Of a stretch of DNA of 64,000 nucleotides, positions 25,328 to 35,145 are shown one piece after another; the first letter of the stretch is position 1, and each line of letters begins with the position of its first letter. A program made the translations under genes and the position numbers. The stretch comes from an uncultured Bacteroidia bacterium (GTDB lineage Bacteria > Bacteroidota > Bacteroidia > J057 > CALAJH01). The notes beneath the pieces are model-generated. The model saw only the letters and a list, made by a program, of their open reading frames with translations. It had not been told where the DNA came from and did not search any database. The stretch covers positions 186,001 to 250,000 of the forward strand of contig CALAJH010000001.1 in NCBI GenBank assembly GCA_937922655.1. The letters are read 5' to 3'.

Positions 25328-27538
25328 TTATCGGCCGACGACGTTCATTTCTTTTATCAAGTGCGTGGCGCCCGCGTACTTGTCGATGATGAAAAGTACG
25401 TAGCGAATGTCGACGTTGATGGTGCGTTTGAGTTCAGGGTCGAAGACGAGGTCGCCGGTCATGGCTTCCCAGTTGCCGTCGAAAGCCAAGCCGATGAGTC
25501 GGCCTTTGCCGTCAATAACGGGACTGCCCGAGTTTCCGCCCGTGATGTCGTTGTCGGTAATGAAGCAGACGGGCAAACGACCGGTTTGGTCGGCGTAGCG
25601 TCCGTAGTCCTTTTTCGCGTAAAGTTCGCCGAGGCGTTGGGGAACAACGAATTCGGGGTTGGAGGGGTCTTCTTTTTCCATGACGCCGTCAAGGTAAGTG
25701 ATGTAGTCGTATTGGACGGCGTCCATCGGCTTGTAGTCTTTGACTTTTCCGTACGTGAGGCGAATGGTGGAATTGGCGTCGGGATAAAACTTTTTGTTGG
25801 GTTGCCATTCGCGCAAACCGGCGGTGTAGACTCGCCCCCATTTGGTGACTTCCATTTCGTAGGCGAGATACGGGGGGCGGACTTTGGTGGTCACGTGTTG
25901 AAGACAGGCGTTGGCGAACGACCACGCCGGGTCTTTGGCCAATACCGAATACTCCGGCTTTTTGAGGAAGGCTTCCATTTTGGCTTTGTCGGCAAAAATG
26001 GATTTGGCAAAAACAGCGTCGGCAAATTTGTTGAAGTCGCCCTTGTATTGTTTGACGACCACGTCGTTGAAGACCGCCGGCTGTTGGTCTTTGGGGATGT
26101 CGTCGTAGTACATTTTCAGGATTTTGGCAAAGACCTTTTTGTCGGTGGGGGGGTAGTAGTCTTTGAAGTGTTCGTCGACGGCTTTTCTAAATTCGGCGAC
26201 GGCTTTGGCGATGGCTTCTTCGTTGCGGGCGATTTTTTTGTCTTGGGGCAGGGTTTGGGACAAGGCTTGGGATTGAAGTGCGAAGCTCAATATTTCGGGT
26301 GCAAAAAGCGCCTCGTTGATATAAACGAAGTTGAGGGCGTAGGGTCTGAAGTTTTCGACGGCTTTTTTGAGGTTGTCCACGACCGAGCCGTATTTGGCTT
26401 GGCGTTCGGGATTGGCCGCCGCCCAAGCGTTGAATTCTTTTTCCAACTTTTGTTTTTGCTCGACGGTTCTCAGGCGTTTGAGGCCTTTGTTTTGACCGAT
26501 GAAATATTTCCAGTAGTTGGCGATGCGGGCGTATTTGGAGGCGTATTGGATGCGCACCGCCGGATTGGCGTCCATATCTTCCTTCCAAATTTTGAGGCGG
26601 GTGTCGCGCAAACGAATACGGGCGGGATTGGTCAATTCTTGAGCCATTTTGATGGATTCGGAAACCAAATATCGGGTGGTACGGCCCGGGAATCCGAATA
26701 CCATCGCAAAGTCGTTGGGTTTGACGCCCTCAATCGAAACGGACAAAACGTGTTTGGGTTTGTGGGGAACGTTGTCTTTGGAATAGGCGGCGGGTTTTCC
26801 GTCTTTTCCCGCATATACGCGGAAAAGGGAAAAGTCGCCCGTGTGCCGGGGCCACATCCAGTTGTCGGTGTCGCCGCCGAATTTGCCCACCGCCTCGGGC
26901 GGCGTACCGACCAAGCGCACGTCCGTAAAGTCCTCGTAGACGAACAAATAATATTCGTTGCCATAGAACATATCCTTGACCATGGCCCGATAATGGGTGC
27001 CGGCGGTGGCGTTTTTGACGATTTCGGCCGAAAGTTGTTGAACTTTGCTCGAACGTTGGTCTTCGGGGAGGTCGGCGGGGATTTCGTTTTTGAACCGTGC
27101 CGTAACGTCTTCCATTCTGACCAAAAACGAAACGCTCAGGCCTTCGCACGGCAATTCGGCCTCTTTGTTTGCGGCCCAAAAACCGTTGGTGAGGTAGTCG
27201 TTTTGAACGGTGCTGTGGCTTTGAATGGCGTCGTAACCGCAGTGGTGGTTGGTCAGAATCAACCCCTCCGAACTGATAATTTCGCCCGTACAAAAACCGC
27301 CGAACCACACGATGGCGTCTTTGAGCGAAGATTGGTTGGCGCTGTAAATCATTTCGGGCGTTAATTCAAGGCCCATGCGCTTCATTTCTTCGTGGTTTTG
27401 CCCGATGAGCAGGGGCAGCCACATGCCCTCGTCGGGCGGACCCGGTAGGGGCGACTTCGGTTCCCGGGCGTGGAGCGTCGTCAGCGCCAAGGCCAACATC
27501 GGCGCCGCCCATAAACTTTTCAATATCCTTTTTTTCAT
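25328..27538 (-). CDS. S46 family dipeptidyl-peptidase (DPP7/DPP11 type)
   Basis: A 736-residue exported serine peptidase. After a signal peptide (1-24, ALALTTLHA), GLILTNHHCGYDAIQ (about 93-107) holds the catalytic His and GGNSGSPVID (about 665-674) the catalytic Ser; the Asp lies in the DNWMWPRH segment. DPP7 and DPP11 remove dipeptides from oligopeptide N-termini in the periplasm and feed amino acid catabolism in asaccharolytic or protein-eating Bacteroidota. DPP11 has Arg and DPP7 Gly at a residue near the Ser; I could not place it with certainty. It ends NVVGR, a normal family end. Confidence 0.92.
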   Translation of the reverse strand: MKKRILKSLWAAPMLALALTTLHAREPKSPLPGPPDEGMWLPLLIGQNHEEMKRMGLELTPEMIYSANQSSLKDAIVWFGGFCTGEIISSEGLILTNHHCGYDAIQSHSTVQNDYLTNGFWAANKEAELPCEGLSVSFLVRMEDVTARFKNEIPADLPEDQRSSKVQQLSAEIVKNATAGTHYRAMVKDMFYGNEYYLFVYEDFTDVRLVGTPPEAVGKFGGDTDNWMWPRHTGDFSLFRVYAGKDGKPAAYSKDNVPHKPKHVLSVSIEGVKPNDFAMVFGFPGRTTRYLVSESIKMAQELTNPARIRLRDTRLKIWKEDMDANPAVRIQYASKYARIANYWKYFIGQNKGLKRLRTVEQKQKLEKEFNAWAAANPERQAKYGSVVDNLKKAVENFRPYALNFVYINEALFAPEILSFALQSQALSQTLPQDKKIARNEEAIAKAVAEFRKAVDEHFKDYYPPTDKKVFAKILKMYYDDIPKDQQPAVFNDVVVKQYKGDFNKFADAVFAKSIFADKAKMEAFLKKPEYSVLAKDPAWSFANACLQHVTTKVRPPYLAYEMEVTKWGRVYTAGLREWQPNKKFYPDANSTIRLTYGKVKDYKPMDAVQYDYITYLDGVMEKEDPSNPEFVVPQRLGELYAKKDYGRYADQTGRLPVCFITDNDITGGNSGSPVIDGKGRLIGLAFDGNWEAMTGDLVFDPELKRTINVDIRYVLFIIDKYAGATHLIKEMNVVGR

Positions 27539-27771
27539 CGAAATACGTGGTCGGGTTGCAAACCGTTAAGGATTGTGCGTTGTAAACGCCGCCGTTAAAA
27601 CGGCGCGTAAAAATAAGAATAATTTTAATGCATCCCCGCCAACAACCTTTTTTTGCAACCCAATTGCAAAAATACGCGCCGACGCTTGCGCTACGGCCTC
27701 CCCCGATGCTTTTCAATTATTTGTCTTAAATTTGCATCGGCATTGACCGCAAAACAATAAAAGATTATACT
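27539..27771. other. Intergenic region with two hairpins and a -7 box
   Basis: Between the S46 peptidase and the large adhesin. It holds CGCCGTT-AA-AACGGCG (about 27591-27606), a second hairpin TTTTTGCAA/TTGCAAAAA (27650-27658/27664-27672), and TAAATTTG (27727-27734), a perfect -7 box for the rightward gene at 27772. No -33 element is clear. No gene seen. Confidence 0.45.
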
Positions 27772-30700
27772 ATGTTCAAAACTATTTGGCTGACAGCCTT
27801 GGGAATATGCTACGGCGCCGCCGCGTTTGCACAACCTCAAAAATGGCTCAACACCACCAATGCGCAATGCGGAATGCGTTCGGGCGACGTCGACGTCAAG
27901 TTTACCGCCCTGACCGTCGAAGCCGTGGTGTACTTTGAACAAACGCCGACGAACGGGTACGTATCCATCGTTTCCAAACACGCCAACGCGAACGCCTCCG
28001 ACGCCAATTACGTTCTTCGTCCCGACCGTTTTCAGTTCGTCACCGGTACCAACACGCTCGTTACCGTAAACAATACTTGTGCTTTGCAAACGGGAAGGTG
28101 TTATCACCTTGCCGGCGTTTACGACGGACAATACGGCTATTTTTACGTCAACGGATGTTTGGTCAATCGCGTCCCCGCGACGGGCAACCTCCGGCAAAAC
28201 AACGTGAACGTCGGCGTCGGCTTCCGCTCCAACAACGCCGAGCTTTTCCGGGGCTATATCGACGAGGTGCGCATATGGGCCAAGGCCCTTTCCCGTCAAG
28301 AATTAAGGCAAGGCATGTTTCGTTCCCTGAACGCCGCCGAACATCCCGATTTGCGGGCATACTTTGATTTCGACGACTACGAGGGCGGCAATACGGTGGT
28401 CAATTTGACGAACGAAGTCGGCTTTGACGGCGTGCTGTGTACCGCCGTCGTTTCGGACAATGAATTGTGCGGAGAAAATCCGCAGTATTCCCAAGAATTT
28501 CGGGCGTTCAACAACGGACCGGGATGCCGAAACGGAACCCTCACCTTGGGCGTCGAACCCTCGATTCCCGGCGCCGTTTACCAGTGGTCGGGACCGGGGA
28601 ATTTTTACGCCACCGGCGAATCCATCGCCCTCCTAAACTTTAACGCTACCCAAATCGGCGTTTATCGCGTCATTCGCACCACCGACTGTTGCGTCGATAC
28701 CGCCTACACCCAAGTCTACATGCTTTGCGAACAGGTGCCGATTTCTTCTTCGGCGCCCCAACCCGACCTTGCCATGGGGGGCTTTGCCACCCCCATTTGG
28801 ACCACCGTCATTCTTCCCTGCAACGATACCGTCACGGGCAACTACGTCCCATGGCCGAACATCTCCGCCAACGCCTATCCGCCGTCGATTCAAGTGGGCG
28901 GAAGCTGTACGTTGGTGGCTTCGGGCGGGGCGCAAACCTACGTCTGGGAACCCGGCGGTTATACCGGAAACGTCGTTACCGTCAATCCCACCCAAACCAC
29001 CACTTACACCGTCTATGGATACAGCAACGGTTGCGTAACGATGCGTACCGTAACGGTGTTCGTCGATTGTCCGCAAATCATCGCGTCGAGTTCGTCGAGC
29101 GTCGTTTGTCAAGGCGAGCAGGTGTTGCTGTCCGTGGCCGACGCAACGTTGTACAAAGTCTACGTGTGGGAGCCGAACTACAACCTCAGCTCTCCCAACG
29201 GCGCGTATGTTTTCGCCGTCATGGACACGACCGTCACCTACACCCTCACAGGCTACACGCCCGAAGGCTGTTCGAACCAAACGACGATATCCGTCCAAGT
29301 CGGCGACGGCGTTTCGGGGATTTTCGCCTCCCAAACCCACGTTTGCGAACAAACCCGTGTGGAATTGACGGCCGTCGGCAACAACCTGCAATGGTACCAC
29401 AACGGCGAAGCCATCCCCGCGCCTTCGCCGTTGCCGTGGATTGTTTACCCCACGCAAACGGAAAGTTACCGCGTAACGGGCGTGGATTTTTGGGGTTGTC
29501 CTTTCGACCGTTCGGTGCGCATCGACGTTACGCCGGCGCTGAACGTTTCGGCGACGAGTGCGAGCGTATGCCCCGGACAAACGGCGACGCTCAGCGCCGC
29601 CGGCGCCGACGACTACGTGTGGTTTCCGGGCGGACTGACGGGGGCAAGCATCGAGGTTTCGGCCCAACAAACGACGGTCTACACCGTCGTCGGCACGCGC
29701 GAAGGTTTCTGTCCCGATTCGGCTTTTGCGACTTTGGCCGTAGGCCCTTTTCCCTTTGGTACGTCGCCGGCGACGAGGAACGTTTGCAACTACCAAAGCC
29801 CGACCCTTTCGGTAACCAATCCCCCCGCCGGCGCCACGTACGTCTGGGAACCGGCAACCTACCTCAACACCACCGTCGGACCCGAAGTAACGGTGCAAAC
29901 CCCGCAGGCCTCCATCACTTACACGGTCGTGGGTAATTTGCCCGACGGTTGCGAGGATATTCGTACGTTTTCGCTTTCGGTAACGGGGACGATCGAGGTG
30001 CAAGTGCAGGCCTTGCAGTCGCAGGTGTGCCGGGGCGCCTCGACGATATTGACCGCTTCCGGCGCCTTGAGCTACATTTGGTTTCCCGGCGGACACGTCG
30101 GCCCCTACGTCGACGTCGTTCCCACCGAAACGACCACCTATACCGTCGAAGCTTTTGGCAACGAAATTTGCCATACCCTCGCCACCGTAACGGTAACCGT
30201 CGTGGACGCGGCGAACATCGCCTTGGAAAGCGACGCGCTCTTTATTTGTCCCAACCAACCCGTTCGTTTGTGGGGACGGGGCGGGGTAACGTACCATCTC
30301 AATCCGGGCAACGTGTTTTTGGCCGAAGGCGAAACGCTCACCGTACGCCCCCAACAAACGACCAATTATACGCTCGTCGGAACGTCGGCGTTCGGATGTT
30401 CGGCCGTGGCCCAAACAACCGTCAACGTTTTGCCGCCCGCATTTTTACAGCCGCCCGTCGTCAACGGTCGGGATACGGTTTGCCTCGGCTCCGACGCCGT
30501 TTTTACCGCCGAACGGCCGTTGCTTTGGGAACCCTACGGCCTTGTCTCCGCTCAATTGGTTTTACCCAACGTTCAACAAACGACAACCTTCACCGCTTAC
30601 GAAATCGAAGGTTACGAATGCCGGGGGTATGTCGTCAAGACCGTCCGCGTCGCCCAACCGATACAAACGTCCATCGTCGGGCCGTCGGTCGTTTGCAACG

Positions 30701-32928
30701 CAAGCACGATAACCTTGTCGGCGCGAACGACCCGCAACGGGGTCGTCGAACCCGCCAACCGGTTCGAATATCTATGGAACACCGGAGCGACGAGCGCAAG
30801 CATCAACGTTGCCGCCGGGGGCGTGTATCGCGTGCGGGTCATCGACCGTTACGGTTGCGAGGCCGAATCCGAACATTCGGTCTATATGCCGCCATTGCCA
30901 ACGCTGGATCTGCCGATACAAACGGCCTGTTTGAACGGAGCGCCCGTTCCGATTTCGTTCTCGCCTCCCGGAGGAACTTTACGCATCAACGGCACGCAAG
31001 TGTCGACGGGCGTGTTCAACCCCGGATTTTGGGGCGTGGGAACGCACACGATAAGCTATCGCTACGTTACGCCCGAATCCTGCGACTACACCGTCGCAAG
31101 AACGATTCGCGTGGTGAACCCCGCGCTAAACGTTTCCATGGGTACCACTTGTGCCAATGCCGACCCGTTCCCGATAAGTTTTTCTCCCCCCGAGGCCGTA
31201 TTGCGCATCAACGGACAAAGCGTCGCGCCGGTTTTCGACCCCACGGTTTGGGGGACGGGTACGCACGTCGTTTCGCTGACCAACCCTTTGCAAGACGGCT
31301 GTTCGTATCAATTGACGTTCAACGTGACAGTGGGGCCGGCCACGCTGACGGCGACGACAAGCGTTCTCCAAGCCTCGTGCGCCCAATGTTCGGACGGCGG
31401 TGTGCACATCACGCCGTCGGGCGGCACGGCGCCTTATCGCTTCTCCTTGGACGGACAAAACTTTTCTTTGGGCTATCAGTTCCATGGATTGGCGCCGGGC
31501 AATTATACGCTTCACGTCCGCGACGCAAACGGATGCAAATTTTCCACGCCCTTCCGGGTGACGGTATGCGCCACGCCCCAAGAATTGAACGTCGAAACCA
31601 TGAGCGCGACGTCGGTTCGACTAAGTTGGCAGAACGTCGGCGGGCCTTTCTCGCTCCGTTTTCGTCGCGTGGGAACGCCCGCATGGTCGGTCATGAACAA
31701 CTTGCAAAACCCCTCGATAGTATTGACGGGACTTTCGCCCGGCGCGACGTACGAATTTTACGTGGTTACGGCGTGCGGTACGGCAAGCGCGATACGAAGA
31801 TTCACCATGGGACAATACCCGGCCTGCCCGTCGCCGCAGTTTTCGGCCGTCGTCGTGACGACGACGGAAGTCGGTGTTTCGTGGAACGCCGTTGCGGGCG
31901 CCGCGCATTACGAAATCGTCTTGGTTCCCGACGGCGGCGGCGAACCGACGGTGCATACCACCACCCAAACTTCCCTTACCCTTGCCGTACCTTCGCCGAC
32001 GTTTACGATACGTTTGCGGGCGTTGTGTACCGAAGGGAACGTTTATTCGCCGTGGACGGAGCGAGTCGAAACGGCGGCCGCGTGTCCCCATGCCGTCAAT
32101 ATCCGCTTGCAATGCCAAAACGGCCTATGGCGGGCGAGCTGGGAATCGTCGGGGGGACTTCCGGATTTTTGGACGGTTTCATGGCGCTCGTCGAACGCGG
32201 GCAACGAATGGATTAACGCGACGGTTCACGGCACGGCGTTCAACTTCACCTTGCCCGCAACGTTGGGCGCGGGCCTGACGTATTCGTTTCGGGTTCGGGC
32301 GCGTTGCGGGTCGTTTTTCGGGCCGTGGTCTTCGACAACGACGTTTTTCAACGACTGCACGACCGCCGAAGCCTGTCCCAACGCCCTGAACATCCGCGTC
32401 GAATGTGAAAACGGCCAATACGTGGCCCGTTGGACGACCGCGGGCGGCGGCGCCCCCGAATACTGGACGCCCATGTGGCGGCGGAACGTGCCGGGAGAAA
32501 ACTGGATTAACGCCACCATCGCGGGCAGTCAATTTTTTTACGTCCTTCCCGACCTTGCGGCCAATACGAACCATCAATTTCGCCTGCGTTCGCGTTGCGG
32601 AACGACGGTTAATTCGCCGTCGCCCGTAACGTCGTTTACCACGAATTGCGGGGCGAAATTGGCGGAAAACGGCGAATTTCGAGCGAGACTTTATCCCAAT
32701 CCCGCCGACGCAAGCGTAGAAATCGAATTTTTCCATCCACAAGACGAAAACGTGCGCATTGTGCTTTTCGACGCGTTGGGACGCCGGGTATTTACGCGCG
32801 AGGTGGAGGCCTTCGCCGGAGCAAACCAAGTCGACCTTGATTTGTCCCTTGTCGCTCCGGGCGTGTATTTGGCCGTTATCGAAACGGCCGGAGAAAGGTT
32901 GAGTTTGGGCCGACTGATTAAAAACTGA
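27772..32928 (+). CDS. Giant secreted adhesin-like protein: LamG, PKD/Ig-like, SprB and Fn3 repeats, T9SS sorting domain
   Basis: A 1718-residue exported protein. In order: signal peptide (1-20, AAAFAQ); a LamG/concanavalin-like domain (about 28-200; FRGYIDEVRIWAKALS is its hallmark); a long series of Ig/PKD-like repeats of about 85 residues, each with a Cys, a YxW(E/F)PG core and TTTYTVxG followed by GC; two related HYR-like repeats; one SprB-like repeat (GGTAPYRFSLDGQ, APGNYTLHVRDANGC); and Fn3 and Fn3-like modules. The final 80 residues (ARLYPNPADASVEIEF to LSLGRLIKN) are a type A T9SS sorting domain, so it is carried over the outer membrane and anchored. A role in adhesion or gliding is inferred. 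Confidence 0.88.
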   Translation: MFKTIWLTALGICYGAAAFAQPQKWLNTTNAQCGMRSGDVDVKFTALTVEAVVYFEQTPTNGYVSIVSKHANANASDANYVLRPDRFQFVTGTNTLVTVNNTCALQTGRCYHLAGVYDGQYGYFYVNGCLVNRVPATGNLRQNNVNVGVGFRSNNAELFRGYIDEVRIWAKALSRQELRQGMFRSLNAAEHPDLRAYFDFDDYEGGNTVVNLTNEVGFDGVLCTAVVSDNELCGENPQYSQEFRAFNNGPGCRNGTLTLGVEPSIPGAVYQWSGPGNFYATGESIALLNFNATQIGVYRVIRTTDCCVDTAYTQVYMLCEQVPISSSAPQPDLAMGGFATPIWTTVILPCNDTVTGNYVPWPNISANAYPPSIQVGGSCTLVASGGAQTYVWEPGGYTGNVVTVNPTQTTTYTVYGYSNGCVTMRTVTVFVDCPQIIASSSSSVVCQGEQVLLSVADATLYKVYVWEPNYNLSSPNGAYVFAVMDTTVTYTLTGYTPEGCSNQTTISVQVGDGVSGIFASQTHVCEQTRVELTAVGNNLQWYHNGEAIPAPSPLPWIVYPTQTESYRVTGVDFWGCPFDRSVRIDVTPALNVSATSASVCPGQTATLSAAGADDYVWFPGGLTGASIEVSAQQTTVYTVVGTREGFCPDSAFATLAVGPFPFGTSPATRNVCNYQSPTLSVTNPPAGATYVWEPATYLNTTVGPEVTVQTPQASITYTVVGNLPDGCEDIRTFSLSVTGTIEVQVQALQSQVCRGASTILTASGALSYIWFPGGHVGPYVDVVPTETTTYTVEAFGNEICHTLATVTVTVVDAANIALESDALFICPNQPVRLWGRGGVTYHLNPGNVFLAEGETLTVRPQQTTNYTLVGTSAFGCSAVAQTTVNVLPPAFLQPPVVNGRDTVCLGSDAVFTAERPLLWEPYGLVSAQLVLPNVQQTTTFTAYEIEGYECRGYVVKTVRVAQPIQTSIVGPSVVCNASTITLSARTTRNGVVEPANRFEYLWNTGATSASINVAAGGVYRVRVIDRYGCEAESEHSVYMPPLPTLDLPIQTACLNGAPVPISFSPPGGTLRINGTQVSTGVFNPGFWGVGTHTISYRYVTPESCDYTVARTIRVVNPALNVSMGTTCANADPFPISFSPPEAVLRINGQSVAPVFDPTVWGTGTHVVSLTNPLQDGCSYQLTFNVTVGPATLTATTSVLQASCAQCSDGGVHITPSGGTAPYRFSLDGQNFSLGYQFHGLAPGNYTLHVRDANGCKFSTPFRVTVCATPQELNVETMSATSVRLSWQNVGGPFSLRFRRVGTPAWSVMNNLQNPSIVLTGLSPGATYEFYVVTACGTASAIRRFTMGQYPACPSPQFSAVVVTTTEVGVSWNAVAGAAHYEIVLVPDGGGEPTVHTTTQTSLTLAVPSPTFTIRLRALCTEGNVYSPWTERVETAAACPHAVNIRLQCQNGLWRASWESSGGLPDFWTVSWRSSNAGNEWINATVHGTAFNFTLPATLGAGLTYSFRVRARCGSFFGPWSSTTTFFNDCTTAEACPNALNIRVECENGQYVARWTTAGGGAPEYWTPMWRRNVPGENWINATIAGSQFFYVLPDLAANTNHQFRLRSRCGTTVNSPSPVTSFTTNCGAKLAENGEFRARLYPNPADASVEIEFFHPQDENVRIVLFDALGRRVFTREVEAFAGANQVDLDLSLVAPGVYLAVIETAGERLSLGRLIKN

Positions 32929-32988
32929 ACCGCAAACGCATACGTCGATTTTTTTTCACGGCTTTTCGGCGGACTAAGCGGCGTTTGC

Positions 32989-32996
32989 TATATTTG
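32989..32996 (+). promoter_or_regulatory. -7 element for lpdA
   Basis: TATATTTG is a perfect TAnnTTTG. A TTTT at 32963-32966 lies at about the right distance but is a poor -33 element. The lpdA ATG follows 17 bases later, implying a very short leader. Confidence 0.4.
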
Positions 32997-33013
32997 CGTC
33001 GATAATCGAAAAA

Positions 33014-34408
33014 ATGGAACAGAGCTTTGACTTGGTCGTCGTCGGTTCGGGCCCCGGGGGGTACGTGGCGGCGATACGCGCCTCGCAGTTGGGTATGAAA
33101 ACGGCGGTCGTCGAACGGGAAAATTTGGGCGGCATCTGTCTTAATTGGGGTTGCATCCCGACGAAGGCGCTGTTGAAAAGCGCGGAGGTCGCCGAATATT
33201 TCAAACACGCGGGCGATTACGGCTTCGAGGTTTCGGGCGTAGGCATGCAATTCGACAAAATTATTTCCCGGAGCCGGGGCGTGGCCGACAAAATGAGCAA
33301 AGGGGTGCAGTTTCTTTTCCGCAAAAACAACATCGTCCCCGTTTTTGGCACGGGCCGTTTGACGGCGCCCAACCGCGTCGAGGTCAGGCTCAACGACGGC
33401 GGAACGACCGTTTTGACCGCGCCACACGTCATCGTGGCGACGGGAGCCCGTTCGCGCAATCTGCCGGGTATGGAAATCGACGGCCAACGCATCATCGGCT
33501 ACCGCGAGGCCATGACGCTTTCCCAACGTCCGAAGTCGATGTTGGTCATGGGCAGCGGCGCCATTGGTACCGAGTTCGCCTATTTTTACAACGCCATCGG
33601 CACGAAAGTTACGCTCGTCGAATATTTGGACCGTATTCTTCCCAACGAGGACGAAGAGGTTTCCAAACAATTAATGCGCATTTTCAAAAAGAACGGCATA
33701 GAAATCATGACGGGCGCGAAAATTACGTCGGTGGAAAAAAAAGCGTCGGGCGTTCGGGCGGCGATAGAAACGGGCGGCAAAGTCGAATATCACGAGGCGG
33801 ACGTGTTGTTGTCGGCGGTGGGCATCGTGGCCAATGTGGAAAACCTTGGTTTGGAGGCTTTGGGCGTGGCGATGGACAAAGGCAAAATCAAGGTCGACGA
33901 ATACCTTCGCACCAACGTTGCGGGCGTTTACGCCATCGGGGACTGCGTACCGGGAGCGGCGTTGGCCCACAAAGCCTCGGCCGAAGCCTTGGTTTGCGTC
34001 GAAAAAATCGCCGGCCACCATCCCCAACCCCTCGACCATTCCAATATTCCCAACTGCGTATATTGCCAACCCGAAGTGGCTTCGGTCGGTTTGACGGAAA
34101 AAGCCGCCCTTGAAGCGGGTTACGAACTCAAAATCGGAAAATTTCCCTTCACGGCGTCGGGCAAAGCGACGGCCGCGGGCAAACCCGACGGCTTCGTCAA
34201 ACTGATTTTCGACGCCAAATACGGCGAACTGCTCGGCGCCCACCTGCTTGGCGCCAACGTTACCGAAATGATAGCCGAACTGGTCGTAGCCAAAAAATTG
34301 GAAACCACGGGCCACGAAATCATCAAATCCGTCCATCCCCACCCGACGATGTCCGAGGCCGTGATGGAAGCCGCCGCCGCCGCTTACGGAGAAGTCATTC
34401 ACCTCTAA
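33014..34408 (+). CDS. lpdA: Dihydrolipoyl dehydrogenase (E3)
   Basis: A 464-residue FAD flavoprotein that reoxidises dihydrolipoamide in 2-oxoacid dehydrogenase or glycine cleavage complexes and makes NADH. VVGSGPGGYVAAIRAS binds FAD, GGICLNWGCIPTKALL (about 39-54) holds the redox Cys pair, VMGSGAIGTEFAYF binds NAD, YAIGDCV is the second FAD motif, and HPHPTMSEAVMEAA (about 443-456) has the catalytic His-Glu pair. All key residues are present. E1 and E2 genes are not nearby. Confidence 0.95.
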   Translation: MEQSFDLVVVGSGPGGYVAAIRASQLGMKTAVVERENLGGICLNWGCIPTKALLKSAEVAEYFKHAGDYGFEVSGVGMQFDKIISRSRGVADKMSKGVQFLFRKNNIVPVFGTGRLTAPNRVEVRLNDGGTTVLTAPHVIVATGARSRNLPGMEIDGQRIIGYREAMTLSQRPKSMLVMGSGAIGTEFAYFYNAIGTKVTLVEYLDRILPNEDEEVSKQLMRIFKKNGIEIMTGAKITSVEKKASGVRAAIETGGKVEYHEADVLLSAVGIVANVENLGLEALGVAMDKGKIKVDEYLRTNVAGVYAIGDCVPGAALAHKASAEALVCVEKIAGHHPQPLDHSNIPNCVYCQPEVASVGLTEKAALEAGYELKIGKFPFTASGKATAAGKPDGFVKLIFDAKYGELLGAHLLGANVTEMIAELVVAKKLETTGHEIIKSVHPHPTMSEAVMEAAAAAYGEVIHL

Positions 34409-34420
34409 ACCATGCATGCA

Positions 34421-34963
34421 ATGAAAAGCCTGACGGTCGCGACGGCGGCGCTGTTCGCCGTCGCGACCGTCCACGCCCAGAAAAAAGAAAAGTGGACGTC
34501 CCAAAAAATCGAGGACGTGCGCAAAGAATGCCTTACGGGACTGGAAGCGATGGGAATTCCCGCCAACGACAAAACAAGCAGGGATTTTTGTCAATGCGTG
34601 GTCGAAAAAGCCCAAAAACGCATCCCCAAACCGTCCGAACTCACCCCCGAAACTTATCAAGTGGAATTGATGATGGCGGGAGCCGATTGCGGCAACATCC
34701 TTGGGGAAATTTTTGAAAAAAACGAAAATTTCAACGCCGTCCTTGAAGAGTTTACCCAAAGCTTTGCCGCCACCTTCAACGCCTCGTTTCTCGAACAGTG
34801 CATCGAAACGGTACAACAACGTTACGACGAAACGAAAGCGAAACAAATTTGCCAATGCATATTGGACAAAATTTTGGAAAAACACGGTTCGGACTTTATG
34901 CAAATCATGAACATCGACGAGGAGGAGATATTCAAAATCACCGAGGCATGTTCGGGAGAATAG
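34421..34963 (+). CDS. Secreted Cys-rich protein of unknown function with an internal duplication
   Basis: From ATG 34421 it has 180 residues: a signal peptide (ALFAVATVHAQ) and two similar halves. Each has one Cys, then about 20-30 residues later a CxC: ECLTGLEAMG with FCQCVVEKAQ, and QCIETVQQRY with ICQCILDKIL. The pattern suggests a small helical fold held by disulfides, duplicated once. An upstream ATG at 34412 is also in frame. It follows lpdA by 12 bases and may be co-transcribed. I do not know the family. Confidence 0.7.
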   Translation: MKSLTVATAALFAVATVHAQKKEKWTSQKIEDVRKECLTGLEAMGIPANDKTSRDFCQCVVEKAQKRIPKPSELTPETYQVELMMAGADCGNILGEIFEKNENFNAVLEEFTQSFAATFNASFLEQCIETVQQRYDETKAKQICQCILDKILEKHGSDFMQIMNIDEEEIFKITEACSGE

Positions 34964-35082
34964 CCCCCCAATTGTCTTTTCAATTGCTCCGTCCGTGTTT
35001 GTAAAAGTCCCGGGCGCTTGGGCCTAAAATCCCACACTTGTTTCCCGAATAAAAAAATCTTTTTCATCGGCAAAATTCTTAG

Positions 35083-35090
35083 TAACTTTG
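35083..35090 (+). promoter_or_regulatory. -7 element for the PpiD-like gene
   Basis: TAACTTTG fits TAnnTTTG. A T-rich stretch near 35060 could serve as the -33 region. It would give a leader of about 50 bases before ATG 35146. Confidence 0.4.
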
Positions 35091-35145
35091 CCGCAATTTT
35101 TGTAAAAATCGGGTCCGAAGCCCAAACACACGATATACAACGAGA

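Noticed and set aside
25259-27364. 701-codon open frame antisense to the S46 peptidase
   Set aside because: Low-complexity Gly/Val/Phe translation typical of an antisense shadow; the S46 motifs on the other strand are unmistakable.
28633-30414. 593-codon antisense frame inside the adhesin gene
   Set aside because: Shadow of the repeat-bearing gene, with an Arg/Gly-rich translation and no recognisable domain.
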